In this document: piece by piece, positions 8,534 to 16,373 of the stretch
How the letters are laid out: each line of letters begins with the position of its first letter
Position numbering within the stretch: position 1 is the first letter of the stretch
From: Citricoccus zhacaiensis
GTDB taxonomy: Bacteria; Actinomycetota; Actinomycetes; Actinomycetales; Micrococcaceae
Direction of reading: 5' to 3'
NCBI RefSeq assembly: GCF_014645315.1
Contig: NZ_BMLQ01000011.1
Span: 1 to 64,000 of the forward strand
Length of the DNA: 64,000 nt
Program-made: the position numbers and the translations under genes
Notes under the pieces: generated by a model
Databases searched by the model: none
Told to the model about the DNA's origin: nothing
The model's input: the letters and a program-made list of their open reading frames with translations, nothing else

Positions 8534-8995
8534 ATGCCCACTTCCCGCCCTGAAAAAGACACCGTCTTCGTCCTGAACGGGCCCAATCTGAACCTGTTGG
8601 GAGTGCGGGAACCGCAGACCTACGGATCAGCAACTTTGGCCGATGTGCAACAACTCTGCCGGGAACGGGCCGACGAAGAGGGCCTGGTCATCGAGTTTCG
8701 ACAGACCAATCACGAAGGCGTGATGATTGATTGGATTCAGGAGGCACGGGAGAAGGCCGCCGGCATCATCATCAATCCGGCGGGGCTCACCTCCACCTCT
8801 ATTGCCACACTGGATGCGTTGCTGGCCGTTGCGCTGCCCATCATCGAGGTTCATGTCACGAACATCCACCGTCGCGAAGCCTTCCGGCACTTCTCCTACA
8901 TCTCGCAGGCGGCCACCAGTGTTATCGCGGGTGCAGGAACCCACGGCTATCAGCTCGCACTGAGTCACATGGCCCGGCTGTTGCGCGCTGACTGA
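8534..8995 (+). CDS. aroQ: Type II 3-dehydroquinate dehydratase-like enzyme
   Basis: Protein of 153 residues with the full type II dehydroquinase outline: NGPNLNLLGVREPQTYG with catalytic Arg25 and Tyr30, QTNHEG near 57-62, INPAGLTSTS at 80-89, and EVHVTNIHRREAFRHFSY with catalytic His107 and Arg118. The enzyme normally converts 3-dehydroquinate to 3-dehydroshikimate. Two expected substrate contacts differ: the histidine of the usual NPGAYTHTS block is Ser87, and the serine after EVH is Thr109. Placement beside an IclR regulator and a TRAP importer points to a catabolic rather than biosynthetic role. GAAAGG lies eight bases before the ATG. Confidence 0.9.
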   Translation: MPTSRPEKDTVFVLNGPNLNLLGVREPQTYGSATLADVQQLCRERADEEGLVIEFRQTNHEGVMIDWIQEAREKAAGIIINPAGLTSTSIATLDALLAVALPIIEVHVTNIHRREAFRHFSYISQAATSVIAGAGTHGYQLALSHMARLLRAD

Positions 8996-9073
8996 TCAGA
9001 CCCGCCCTAGGTCCGCGCCAGCACACCCTGCTGAACCCCATTGAATCGTTGAACCCAGTCGCATAACCATCTC

Positions 9074-9102
9074 AGCCGGGACCGGTTTCACCGGTCCCGG
9101 CT
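9074..9102. terminator. Bidirectional hairpin terminator
   Basis: AGCCGGGACCGGT (9074-9086) and ACCGGTCCCGGCT (9090-9102) form a perfect 13-bp stem with a three-base loop. It lies between the converging ends of the dehydroquinase-like gene and the Dabb-domain gene and probably ends both transcripts. Confidence 0.85.
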
Positions 9103-9127
9103 GCGGCATGTCCTTCACTGCGAGAGC

Positions 9128-9418
9128 TCAGAACTCAAAGTCGGCCATGGCCAGGTGTTCCTTGACCGGCCCGGAGACGGCCAGGACCTCATCATGCTTC
9201 GGATGACGGGAGTAGGCGTCGAGGTCCTCGAGAGACTCGAAATCGGCAACGAGCCCGACGTCATAGGACGACGGCCCCCGAAGGACGTCCGTGCCGATGC
9301 TCAGAGCCTTGACCTCCGGAATGCTCCGCGGCAGGTCCTTGATCATGTCGATCCAGGCCTGGCGCTGTTCCTGCGTGAATTCCGGCTTGAAGCGGAACAC
9401 GGCGACATGTCTGATCAT
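9128..9418 (-). CDS. Dabb (stress-responsive A/B barrel) domain protein
   Basis: Small alpha/beta-barrel protein of 96 residues: MIRHVAVFRFKPEFT at the start, then VGLVADFESLEDLDAYSRHP and a C-terminal HLAMADFEF. This is the typical Dabb layout of a ferredoxin-like dimer-forming domain. Family members range from uncharacterised stress proteins to small enzymes of polyketide and aromatic catabolism. The ATG at 9418 is preferred over 9436 because AAGGA lies six bases before it. It is the last gene of the leftward TRAP operon, behind a hairpin. In this setting a role in handling a ring intermediate is possible but unproven. Confidence 0.85.
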   Translation of the reverse strand: MIRHVAVFRFKPEFTQEQRQAWIDMIKDLPRSIPEVKALSIGTDVLRGPSSYDVGLVADFESLEDLDAYSRHPKHDEVLAVSGPVKEHLAMADFEF

Positions 9419-9436
9419 GGGTGATCCTTTCGTCAT

Positions 9437-9478
9437 GGCGTTGGCCCCCGGACTCCAATGAGCCCGGGGGCCAACGCC
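9437..9478 (-). terminator. Intra-operon hairpin after dctP
   Basis: GGCGTTGGCCCCCGG (9437-9451) and CCGGGGGCCAACGCC (9464-9478) form a perfect 15-bp stem with a 12-base loop, just after the stop of the TRAP binding protein and before the Dabb gene. It may end most transcripts or protect the binding-protein message. Confidence 0.75.
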
Positions 9479-9512
9479 CTCTCAGATGATTGACCGGCAG
9501 GCGGAGCTGGCC

Positions 9513-10550
9513 TTACTGCCCTGCGCTGGCGCGAATGCTTTCGTACAGAGCCAGGTCATCACCGGTGTAGTAGTTCTTGAAGTGCTCTTCAGCCTGAGAG
9601 ATGAAGGCCTCGCGGTCGACCTCGTCCTCCTCGATCACGGTGAGCGGCCCGTTGTCCCGCCAGTCCTGCAGGATCTCGTCCGTCTCCTGCTCAACACATT
9701 CGCGGTTCTCAGAACGGATCTCCTTGACGGTTTCGAACACCGCGTCCTTCTGTTCCTTGCTCATCTTTTCGAGTGTCGCGTCGGACAGCGTGACCCAGTG
9801 AATGCTCACCTGATGGTTATTGAGGCTGACATACTCCTGCACCTCGTCATAGCTGGCCGACTTCGTGCCGACCACCGGGTTCTCCTGGCCATCCGCGATT
9901 CCCTGCTGCAGGGCGACGTAGATCTCTTCGTAGGCCACGGCCACCGGGGTAGCCCCGAGCGCACGCGCGTTCTCCAAGTACTGCGGGGTGTCCGGGAATC
10001 GGATCTGCTGGCCCTGAAGGTCTTCGGGTGAACGGATCGGTTCGTTGGACGAGAACGTGCGGTTGCCATAGAACCATCCGTCGATGATGGTCATATCGGT
10101 CTGCTCATTGAAGCTCGTGCGAAATTCCTCCGAATCATTGTCGATCCAGTTGAACGCATGGTCCACGTCGTCGAAGACATAGGCCGCACCCAAGATGCCG
10201 ATCTGCGGGTACACGGACGCCATGCCCGCTTCCTGGAGGTCCATGTCCAAGTCTCCTGACTGCAGGGACGCCACTCGCTCGGTATCCGGACCCAGCTGAC
10301 TGTTGGGAAAGAGGTCTACGGTGATGCCGAGATCCTCCGCTTCGATGCGCTCCTTGAACAGTTCCATGCCGCAGTAGTAATTGGGCGTGGCCTCCGATTG
10401 GCTGCTGGAGAACGACAACGTGATGTCGCCGCCGGCTCCGTCGCCGCCCTCATCGGCGGCGCCGTTGCCGCAACTGGCGAGCAGGCCGGTGATGGCTACG
10501 GCGGAAATTGCAGCTGCCGCAAGCCGGCCGGTGCGCTGGGTGGTCTTCAT
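9513..10550 (-). CDS. dctP: TRAP transporter solute-binding lipoprotein DctP
   Basis: Extracytoplasmic binding protein of a tripartite (TRAP) transporter, 345 residues. It begins with a lipoprotein signal (MKTTQRTGRLAAAAISAVAI, then lipobox LLASC) and a low-complexity Gly/Asp linker. The DctP-family middle contains QIRFPDTPQYLENARALGAT and GIADGQENPVVG, the region that carries the conserved Arg contacting the carboxylate of the ligand. The ATG at 10550 has GAGGAG seven bases upstream. It is followed by a hairpin and lies downstream of dctM. TRAP ligands are typically organic acids, consistent with a quinate/shikimate-like or sugar-acid substrate. Confidence 0.93.
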   Translation of the reverse strand: MKTTQRTGRLAAAAISAVAITGLLASCGNGAADEGGDGAGGDITLSFSSSQSEATPNYYCGMELFKERIEAEDLGITVDLFPNSQLGPDTERVASLQSGDLDMDLQEAGMASVYPQIGILGAAYVFDDVDHAFNWIDNDSEEFRTSFNEQTDMTIIDGWFYGNRTFSSNEPIRSPEDLQGQQIRFPDTPQYLENARALGATPVAVAYEEIYVALQQGIADGQENPVVGTKSASYDEVQEYVSLNNHQVSIHWVTLSDATLEKMSKEQKDAVFETVKEIRSENRECVEQETDEILQDWRDNGPLTVIEEDEVDREAFISQAEEHFKNYYTGDDLALYESIRASAGQ

Positions 10551-10621
10551 GGGGTATCTCCTCATAATCTCGGGGTTGGTGGGTGGAGTGATGATGAAAC
10601 GGAACGTCGCGAGCGGCCGGA

Positions 10622-11896
10622 TCAGAATCCGAGCATGCGTGGAAGGAACATCACGACGTCAGGGAAGAACGTCACGATCAGCAGGACGATGATCATGGGG
10701 GTCAGGAACGGGACGATGCCGCGGAAAATCTCGTCCACCGGCCTGCCCGTCACGGAGCTCATGACGTACAGGACGCTGCCGACTGGAGGCGTCAGCAACC
10801 CGATCATCAGCGACATGATCACCACGACGCCGAAGTGCACTGGGTCGATGCCGAAGGTCATGGCCAGAGGCAGGAGCACTGGAACGGCCACCAGGATGAC
10901 CGCCGTGGCATCAATGACCATGCCGAGCACCAACATCAGCACGATGATCAGGATCAGGAACACCAGTGGGCTCTCCGTGAAATCGGAGATCAGCCGGGAC
11001 AGTTGCTGGGCCACCTGCTCCTGCGCCAGGACACGGCCTAGCATGCCGGCTGCGCCGATGATGAGCATGATCCCGCCCGTCAGGAAGACGGTCTCCTTGG
11101 CGGCCTGCCACATGCCGCGCCATGTGATCGTCCGGTAGACGCAACCGAGGACCACCATGTAAAGCCCGGCGATGCCAGCCGCCTCTGTCGGCGTGAAAAG
11201 TCCGCCCATAATGCCACCCAGGATGATCACCGGGGCACCCAAGGGAGCGATCACATTGACAGCGGCTCTCCAGAATCGGGCCGGGTCAAAGGGCTGGCTT
11301 TCGAACCCTGGATGCCGCTTGATCCAGATGGCGATGTAGACGCACAGCCCAACAGCCATGAGCAATGCGGGGACGACCGAAGCGGCGAAGAGAGCGCCCG
11401 TGGAGATCGTGCCCACTGCCGCGAAGATCACGGCGGGGATACTCGGCGGCATGACCGGGCTGATCAAGGCAGAACTGGCCGTCAACCCCGTCGCGAAGCG
11501 AAACGGATACCCGGCCTTGGTCATGGCGGGAACCTGAATCTTGCCCAAGCCAGCGGCGTCGGCCAGCGCCGAACCGCTCATCCACGCGAATCCCACACTG
11601 GTGCCGACGTTCACGTACGCGAGGTTGCCGGGCACACGTGCCATGGCCGCCAGGCAGAACTCGAACAGCCGATCTGCAACGCCCACCTTGTTTGCCGTTA
11701 CACCCACGAGGATGAACAAGGGCACGGCGAGCAGAGGGAAGGAGTTGACCGAATCGAAGACGATCTTCAGGCTCATGCCAGCTGAGAGGCCATTGGCCAT
11801 GAAGTACACCAGGCACGGGCCCATGATGGAGAACGCAACTGGAACCCGGAGGAACATCAGGACCAGAATGCCCAGGAAAAGGAGAAGAAGTTCCAT
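10622..11896 (-). CDS. dctM: TRAP transporter large permease DctM
   Basis: Integral membrane protein of 424 residues with about a dozen hydrophobic segments. DctM hallmarks are FVLRVPVAF-like MFLRVPVAFSIMGP at the start, SGSALADAAGLGKIQVPAM, and SALISPVMPPSIPAVIFAAVG. It forms the sodium-driven channel part of the importer with DctQ. It starts three bases after the dctQ stop codon, so the two are translationally coupled. The DctP gene follows 71 bases downstream. The order dctQ-dctM-dctP within one leftward operon is visible. Confidence 0.95.
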   Translation of the reverse strand: MELLLLFLGILVLMFLRVPVAFSIMGPCLVYFMANGLSAGMSLKIVFDSVNSFPLLAVPLFILVGVTANKVGVADRLFEFCLAAMARVPGNLAYVNVGTSVGFAWMSGSALADAAGLGKIQVPAMTKAGYPFRFATGLTASSALISPVMPPSIPAVIFAAVGTISTGALFAASVVPALLMAVGLCVYIAIWIKRHPGFESQPFDPARFWRAAVNVIAPLGAPVIILGGIMGGLFTPTEAAGIAGLYMVVLGCVYRTITWRGMWQAAKETVFLTGGIMLIIGAAGMLGRVLAQEQVAQQLSRLISDFTESPLVFLILIIVLMLVLGMVIDATAVILVAVPVLLPLAMTFGIDPVHFGVVVIMSLMIGLLTPPVGSVLYVMSSVTGRPVDEIFRGIVPFLTPMIIVLLIVTFFPDVVMFLPRMLGF

Positions 11897-11899
11897 GGT

Positions 11900-12445
11900 T
11901 TAGACCTCAGCTTCTTCGGCGATGAGCGCATCGGGCTCGTCGTAGTTGGCGCGGACGAGTCGGCCAATGGCCATGACGGTTCCCGAAGCGAAGCCGATCA
12001 GCGGTAGCAAGTAGAGGTACCCCAGCGGAATGCCCAGCACGGGGCTGACCCTTCGGAATCCGTCTTCCACCATGCTCCAGGCCTCCCACGTGAGTGCGAG
12101 ACAGATCAGCGTCAGGAGAATGGCGGACACCGCCCGCACTACGGTCCTCCCGCGGGGCCCCTTGACGATGCCGTCGATGACCGCCACGGTGATCTGGCCG
12201 TGTTGTCCGATGAGGTATCCGACCGTGATGAAGGTGATGCCGATGAGAGAGAAGCGAGCGATCTCTCCGGCTCCGACCCAGTTGGCTGCGGGGACATAGC
12301 GGCCGAGTACCTGCCAGAGGACTCCGACAGCGAGCGTGAAAAGGAAGAACACGGCGATGGCCAGTTCGATTCGTGCCAACCATCGGAAGAAAGGACGCGC
12401 CTGGGGCGGGGCGTCGGGGGGTGGAGTGTGGGGTGTGTCCGTCAT
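11900..12445 (-). CDS. dctQ: TRAP transporter small permease DctQ
   Basis: Membrane protein of 181 residues with four hydrophobic helices (FFRWLARIELAIAVFFLFTL, VGAGEIARFSLIGITFITVG, VVRAVSAILLTLICLALTW and LGYLYLLPLIGFASGTVM). The DctQ signature is in the second helix region, with E-I-A-R-F. The frame extends to 12556, but homology and the acidic, proline-rich start MTDTPHTPPPD favour the ATG at 12445. It lies 13 bases downstream of the TIM-barrel gene stop at 12459, so transport and catabolism are co-transcribed. Confidence 0.9.
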   Translation of the reverse strand: MTDTPHTPPPDAPPQARPFFRWLARIELAIAVFFLFTLAVGVLWQVLGRYVPAANWVGAGEIARFSLIGITFITVGYLIGQHGQITVAVIDGIVKGPRGRTVVRAVSAILLTLICLALTWEAWSMVEDGFRRVSPVLGIPLGYLYLLPLIGFASGTVMAIGRLVRANYDEPDALIAEEAEV

Positions 12446-12458
12446 GAGCCGGTCTCTT

Positions 12459-13319
12459 TCAGTGCGTCTGTAGTTCAGCTGACAAAAAAGCGTGCGTGGT
12501 CTCGTGCAGCAGGCGAAGGTAGTCCGCGGCCGGGAGTCCATCCCGCAGGAGGACATTGGGTACTTCGACGCTCAACCTGGTGGCGTCACCGAGGATCGCG
12601 AGCAGTTCCCGGATCGGTCCGTCACCCTGACCTGGAAGCAGCCGGAGCGAGCGAGACTCAATCACCTGAAGTTCGTCGCTGCCGCGTTCCGCAGCAATCT
12701 CTTCCAGTCGTGCACCGTGATCACTCAGGCTGGCAGGAGCATCGCAGAGCTGGAGGATAGGAAACAGATCACGGTTCGCGGCAACCAAGTCCAGACTGGC
12801 GCCGGTCCTGATGAAGTGCAGGACATCCATTTCGACAGCACATCCGACCGTTCGGGCGATCCTGACGGCCTCGGTGAAGTCGTTCAGTGGTCGGTAGGCC
12901 ACCGGCTCCAGGACAGGAAGGATGCCTCGATCTCGGGCATCCTCGGTGAGCCGACCGACGATCTCTTCGAAGGCATCGAGTAAAGGGTGGATCCCCACGA
13001 CGTTGAGATAGGTCGCCCCGAGTTCCGCTCCGACATCGAGGACTGGCAACCAATCGTCCTGGCTGGTTTCCGGGCTAACAGAGAACACCTCCAGATCCAA
13101 GACCTCCAGACCGCTCTCACTCAATGCGGACGTGATGTCACGAAATTCGGACGTAGAGGTATCCAACGGAAATTCCGGATCTCCATCCCCCACGGGGTAA
13201 GCGCGCAATCCGACGGCGGAGAACCCCGCTGCTGACGCGGCCCGGATGTATTCGGTGGGACTCAAGTCCAGGGCACTCAAGGGCGCGACCCCCAACGGGA
13301 TGCGTTCTTCGGGAGACAT
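12459..13319 (-). CDS. TIM-barrel sugar isomerase / dehydroshikimate-dehydratase-like protein
   Basis: Protein of 286 residues of the xylose-isomerase-like TIM-barrel (AP endonuclease 2) superfamily: EYIRAASAAGFSAVGLRAYP, LGATYLNVVGIHP, LPVLEPVAYRPLNDF, AVEMDVLHFIRTG and LQLCDAPAS follow the strand order, with a Glu/Asp/His metal-site pattern. Members include sugar epimerases, inosose dehydratase and 3-dehydroshikimate dehydratases. With the dehydroquinase-like enzyme in the same regulon, a dehydratase acting on the next intermediate is a reasonable hypothesis. The ATG at 13319 has GGAG five bases upstream; the longer frame would start inside the operator. First gene of the leftward transporter operon. 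Confidence 0.82.
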   Translation of the reverse strand: MSPEERIPLGVAPLSALDLSPTEYIRAASAAGFSAVGLRAYPVGDGDPEFPLDTSTSEFRDITSALSESGLEVLDLEVFSVSPETSQDDWLPVLDVGAELGATYLNVVGIHPLLDAFEEIVGRLTEDARDRGILPVLEPVAYRPLNDFTEAVRIARTVGCAVEMDVLHFIRTGASLDLVAANRDLFPILQLCDAPASLSDHGARLEEIAAERGSDELQVIESRSLRLLPGQGDGPIRELLAILGDATRLSVEVPNVLLRDGLPAADYLRLLHETTHAFLSAELQTH

Positions 13320-13345
13320 CGACACTCCACTCCACAAATAGTTGA

Positions 13346-13375
13346 TCAAATACTGGAACGTCATTCCATATTTGA
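13346..13375. promoter_or_regulatory. Second copy of the island operator
   Basis: The 15-base core TGGAACGTCATTCCA (13354-13368) is identical to that at 8444-8458, flanked by TCAAATA on the left and TATTTGA on the right, which continue the dyad with a one-base offset. It lies between the TIM-barrel gene (start 13319) and the Gfo/Idh/MocA gene (start 13498), which are divergent. Confidence 0.8.
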
Positions 13376-13497
13376 CGCTCTAGCTGAGTACAGTAGCACT
13401 CGACCGGCATTGGTTGAGACATAGATCACGGAAGCGCTGCTCGCGGTGACTTCCCGTCACGCAGACGGGCATACCGCGCACGAAAGGAACTTGGACC

Positions 13498-14541
13498 ATG
13501 ACAACTGACATCAGGATCGGGCTGGTTGGAGCAGGACTGATCGGACGTGAACACGCCAAATACTGCGGAATCGCCAACGGCGTGGAGTTAGCCGGCATTG
13601 CGGACCCCTCTCCGGAGTCCGCCGAGACGGCCCAGATGTACGGCGTTTCCCACTTCACCGACTACGGTGCGATGTTCCGGAGCGGGGACGTCCAGGCAGT
13701 CATCGCAGCGGTTCCCAATGCCATGCACACCGACGTGGCATTGGCGGCGATGGCTGCGGGACTGCCGGTACTGGTGGAGAAGCCGCTGGCTGAGTCACTC
13801 GAAGCCGGGCAGCGCATTGTGGACGAGTCTGCACAGACCGGGGTACCCGTTCTGGTGGGTCATCAGAGGCGGTATGCCCCGGACATCGCCGCAGCCAAGG
13901 CCTTCATCGATGAAGGCGGTGTGGGCGAGGTGGTCTCCGTCGCCATTCTCAGCACGTGGCGTAAGAACGAGGAGTACTTCCAGGCCCCGTGGCGGACGGC
14001 CCCAGGCGCCGGACCTGTCCTGATCAACCTCATCCATGACATCGATGCCATTCGCCACCTAGTCGGCGACATCGAGAGCGTGGTGTCCCTGGGCTCATCC
14101 ACGGCGCGGGGGTTCCAGATAGCCGATACCGTGGGCGCAGTCATGAGGTTCGCCAACGGGGCCATCGGCACCGCGCTGGCCAGCGATGCGGCCGTATCCC
14201 CTTGGTGCTGGGATCTCACCTCCGGATACGGCGCCTACTTCCCGGATCCGCCGGCAGGCGATGTCTACTTCATTTCAGGCACGGAAGCCTCAATTTCCCT
14301 GCCTTCCCTCACTGTCTCCCGCCATGATGGAAATCCCCACTGGCAGGTTCCTCTGAAGCAGAGCATTCTTCCTCGGGTCGAAGCCAACCCCTACGTTACC
14401 CAGTTGCAGCATTTCGGCGCGGTCGCCCGCAAGGAGGCCACCCCTCTCATCACGGCAGCAGATGCCCTTCAGAGTCTCCAGGTGGCCCTCTCCATCGACT
14501 CTTCGTCAGATGTTCCCGCCTCACGGAAGGCTGCCCTGTGA
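13498..14541 (+). CDS. Gfo/Idh/MocA-family dehydrogenase
   Basis: NAD(P)-dependent oxidoreductase of 347 residues. The Rossmann motif is GLVGAGLIGREHAKYC near residue 9, the EKP motif is LVEKPLAES near residue 98, and the catalytic region NLIHDIDAIRHLVGD near residue 180 supplies His/Asp. The family oxidises sugar, cyclitol and hydroaromatic-acid hydroxyls. It opens the rightward operon of the catabolic island, 123 bases from the shared operator, and its stop overlaps the start of the next SDR. In this setting it is a candidate for the first oxidation of the imported acid. Which hydroxyl it attacks cannot be told. Confidence 0.9.
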   Translation: MTTDIRIGLVGAGLIGREHAKYCGIANGVELAGIADPSPESAETAQMYGVSHFTDYGAMFRSGDVQAVIAAVPNAMHTDVALAAMAAGLPVLVEKPLAESLEAGQRIVDESAQTGVPVLVGHQRRYAPDIAAAKAFIDEGGVGEVVSVAILSTWRKNEEYFQAPWRTAPGAGPVLINLIHDIDAIRHLVGDIESVVSLGSSTARGFQIADTVGAVMRFANGAIGTALASDAAVSPWCWDLTSGYGAYFPDPPAGDVYFISGTEASISLPSLTVSRHDGNPHWQVPLKQSILPRVEANPYVTQLQHFGAVARKEATPLITAADALQSLQVALSIDSSSDVPASRKAAL

Positions 14542-15290
14542 CGGCCCCCCTGTGGACCAATCGCTTTGATAGACAGGTCATCTTGGTCACGGGAGCGGCT
14601 GGCGGACTCGGCCGCGCTTCAGTTGAGCGACTGGCCGCCGAGGGTGCCATAGTCGTTGCCACAGACCTAAAGAGTCCGGACAACCTCGCAGGGCATAGCG
14701 GCGCCTTCCTGACGATGGAACTGGACGTCACCCGTGCCGATCATTGGCGGGTTGCCGTTGATTCCGCCGTCGAGCAATTCGGACGCCTCGATGGCCTGCT
14801 CATGTGTCACGGTGCGCAGGGACCAGAAGCCGACGTTGAGCGTATCGCTCTGGAAGACTGGCAACGCACGCTGCGCATTAACCTGGATTCATGCTTCCTT
14901 GGCCTTCAGGCGGTAATGCCCACGATGAAGCGACAGTCCTACGGGCGGGTGGCAGTCTTGTCCTCGATCTCCGGGCGCGAGGGGAATGCTTCGATGTCCG
15001 CATACTCCACGTCCAAGGCAGGAGTCATAGCCCTCGTCAAGTCCGTAGCGAAGGAGGCTGCCGCCGACGGGATCACCATCAATGCCGTGGCGCCCTCGAT
15101 GTTCCAGACACCCCTGCTGCAGCACCTCAGCGAGGAGCGCAATGCGGCCCTCCTCTCCCGCGTACCGATGGGACGCATCGGGCAGCCGTTGGAGTTTGCA
15201 GCACTGGCCGCGTGGCTGTTGTCCGCGGAGTGCAGCTATACCACCGGGCAGGTCTTGGATCTCAGCGGCGGGCGCTACGCGGGCTCGTAG
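14538..15290 (+). CDS. Short-chain dehydrogenase/reductase
   Basis: Classical SDR of 250 residues: TGAAGGLGRASVERL glycine motif, MCHGAQGP at the NNAG position, active-site Ser in LSSISGREG and YSTSKAG, and a C-terminal TTGQVLDLSGGRYAGS. The NNAG motif is altered to CHGA, which is tolerated in the family. The GTG start shares bases with the TGA of the upstream dehydrogenase, indicating coupled translation. Its 3' end overlaps that of the convergent MmyB-like regulator by 29 bases. It is a second candidate dehydrogenase for ring-hydroxyl oxidation in the island. Confidence 0.9.
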   Translation: MTAPLWTNRFDRQVILVTGAAGGLGRASVERLAAEGAIVVATDLKSPDNLAGHSGAFLTMELDVTRADHWRVAVDSAVEQFGRLDGLLMCHGAQGPEADVERIALEDWQRTLRINLDSCFLGLQAVMPTMKRQSYGRVAVLSSISGREGNASMSAYSTSKAGVIALVKSVAKEAAADGITINAVAPSMFQTPLLQHLSEERNAALLSRVPMGRIGQPLEFAALAAWLLSAECSYTTGQVLDLSGGRYAGS

Positions 15291-16161
15291 AGGAAGCTCC
15301 ATCATCAACCTCACTCGCCGCCAGGGACGCCAGCAGCTGCAGCCGCTCCGCCGAAGCCGAGCCCGGCTCGGCCGTGTAGACCACCATGGCCAGCCCCTCC
15401 TCGGCGGTGATTGCCAGCTCCTCGTAGGCCAGCACCAGCTCGCCGACCTGAGGGTGGTTGAAGCGCTTGGTGCCGGCGCCATGGGTCCGCACATCGTGGG
15501 CGGCCCACAGCGTTCGGAAAGTCTCGCTCTGCGTGGACAGCTCGCCCACTAGGTCCTGGATGGCCCTGTTCTGGGGGTCCCGGCCGGCCTCGGCGCGCAT
15601 GCTGCCCACGCACATCTGCGCGAACCGGTCCCACTCGGGGTAGAAGTCCCGGGAGGCGGGATCCAGGAACTGGAACCGGGCCAGGTTGGGGGTGCGGCCG
15701 CCGTCGCCGATCACGGGCGAGTAGAAGGCGCGCCCGAGCCGATTGACGGCCACCAGGTCCTGGACCTGGTTCCGCACGAAGGCCGCGGCGCCCTGCATGG
15801 ACTCCAAGGTCCACTGCAGGCTCTCCCGTGGCTGCCGCGGCGCGGAGGCGGGCCTGCGGTGGCGCCCGGACGTCGGAATGCCGTCGGCGGCGCGGGCCAG
15901 GTCGAACAGGTGGGCCCGTTCGGTCTCATTGAGCATCAAGGCGCGGCTCAGGGCATCCACTACCGAGGCCGACGCCCCGGCGATCGCGCCGCGCTCCAGC
16001 TTCGTGTAGTACTCCACGCTGACCCCCGCCAGGGTGGCGACCTCATGGCGGCGCAGCCCCGGCACCCGCCGGTTCCCGCCCGCCGGCAGCCCGGCGCGTT
16101 CCGGGGTGACCTTGGCGCGACGGGACATGAGGAACTCGCGGACCTCGGCCTTGTTATCCAT
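15262..16161 (-). CDS. MmyB-like helix-turn-helix regulator
   Basis: Regulator of 299 residues: an N-terminal XRE-type helix-turn-helix (LRRHEVATLAGVSVEYYTKL near residue 32) followed by an MmyB-type ligand-binding domain (AFVRNQVQDLVAVNRLGRAF, then YPEWDRFAQMCVGSMRAEAG and a C-terminal VVYTAEPGSASAERL). Such proteins are abundant in actinobacteria, often beside one small metabolic gene that they control, and their PAS-like domain may bind a fatty-acid-like or hydrophobic ligand. It is divergent from the acetyltransferase gene, with a long perfect inverted repeat between. The start at 16161 matches the family N terminus; the longer frame to 16332 would run into that repeat. Confidence 0.9.
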   Translation of the reverse strand: MDNKAEVREFLMSRRAKVTPERAGLPAGGNRRVPGLRRHEVATLAGVSVEYYTKLERGAIAGASASVVDALSRALMLNETERAHLFDLARAADGIPTSGRHRRPASAPRQPRESLQWTLESMQGAAAFVRNQVQDLVAVNRLGRAFYSPVIGDGGRTPNLARFQFLDPASRDFYPEWDRFAQMCVGSMRAEAGRDPQNRAIQDLVGELSTQSETFRTLWAAHDVRTHGAGTKRFNHPQVGELVLAYEELAITAEEGLAMVVYTAEPGSASAERLQLLASLAASEVDDGASSTSPRSARR

Positions 16162-16282
16162 GACGTCAGCGTAGCCAGGCCGGAAGGGCTGAAGGAGTTC
16201 CCCGCGGTACCCCTCCCAGCCAGGACTCCCCCGCCCCCGGTGACGCGTGGTTGTCTGAAGCCAGACAAGGAGCCCCACCCTT

Positions 16283-16349
16283 TTCGTTTTCAGTCGAGTT
16301 TGGGTGGGTGATTGGCCCACATACCCACCCAAACTCGACTGAAAACGAA
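16283..16349. repeat. 27-bp perfect inverted repeat with 13-base loop
   Basis: Arms 16283-16309 and 16323-16349 are perfectly complementary over 27 bases (left arm begins TTCGTTTTCAGTCGAG and ends GGGTGGGT). The loop is 13 bases. It lies in the gap between two divergent genes, so a plain terminator role is unlikely. It could be an unusually long operator, an attenuating leader of the acetyltransferase message, or a small mobile palindrome. Confidence 0.9.
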
Positions 16350-16373
16350 GCTGTTGACCGACAAGGAGAAGCG

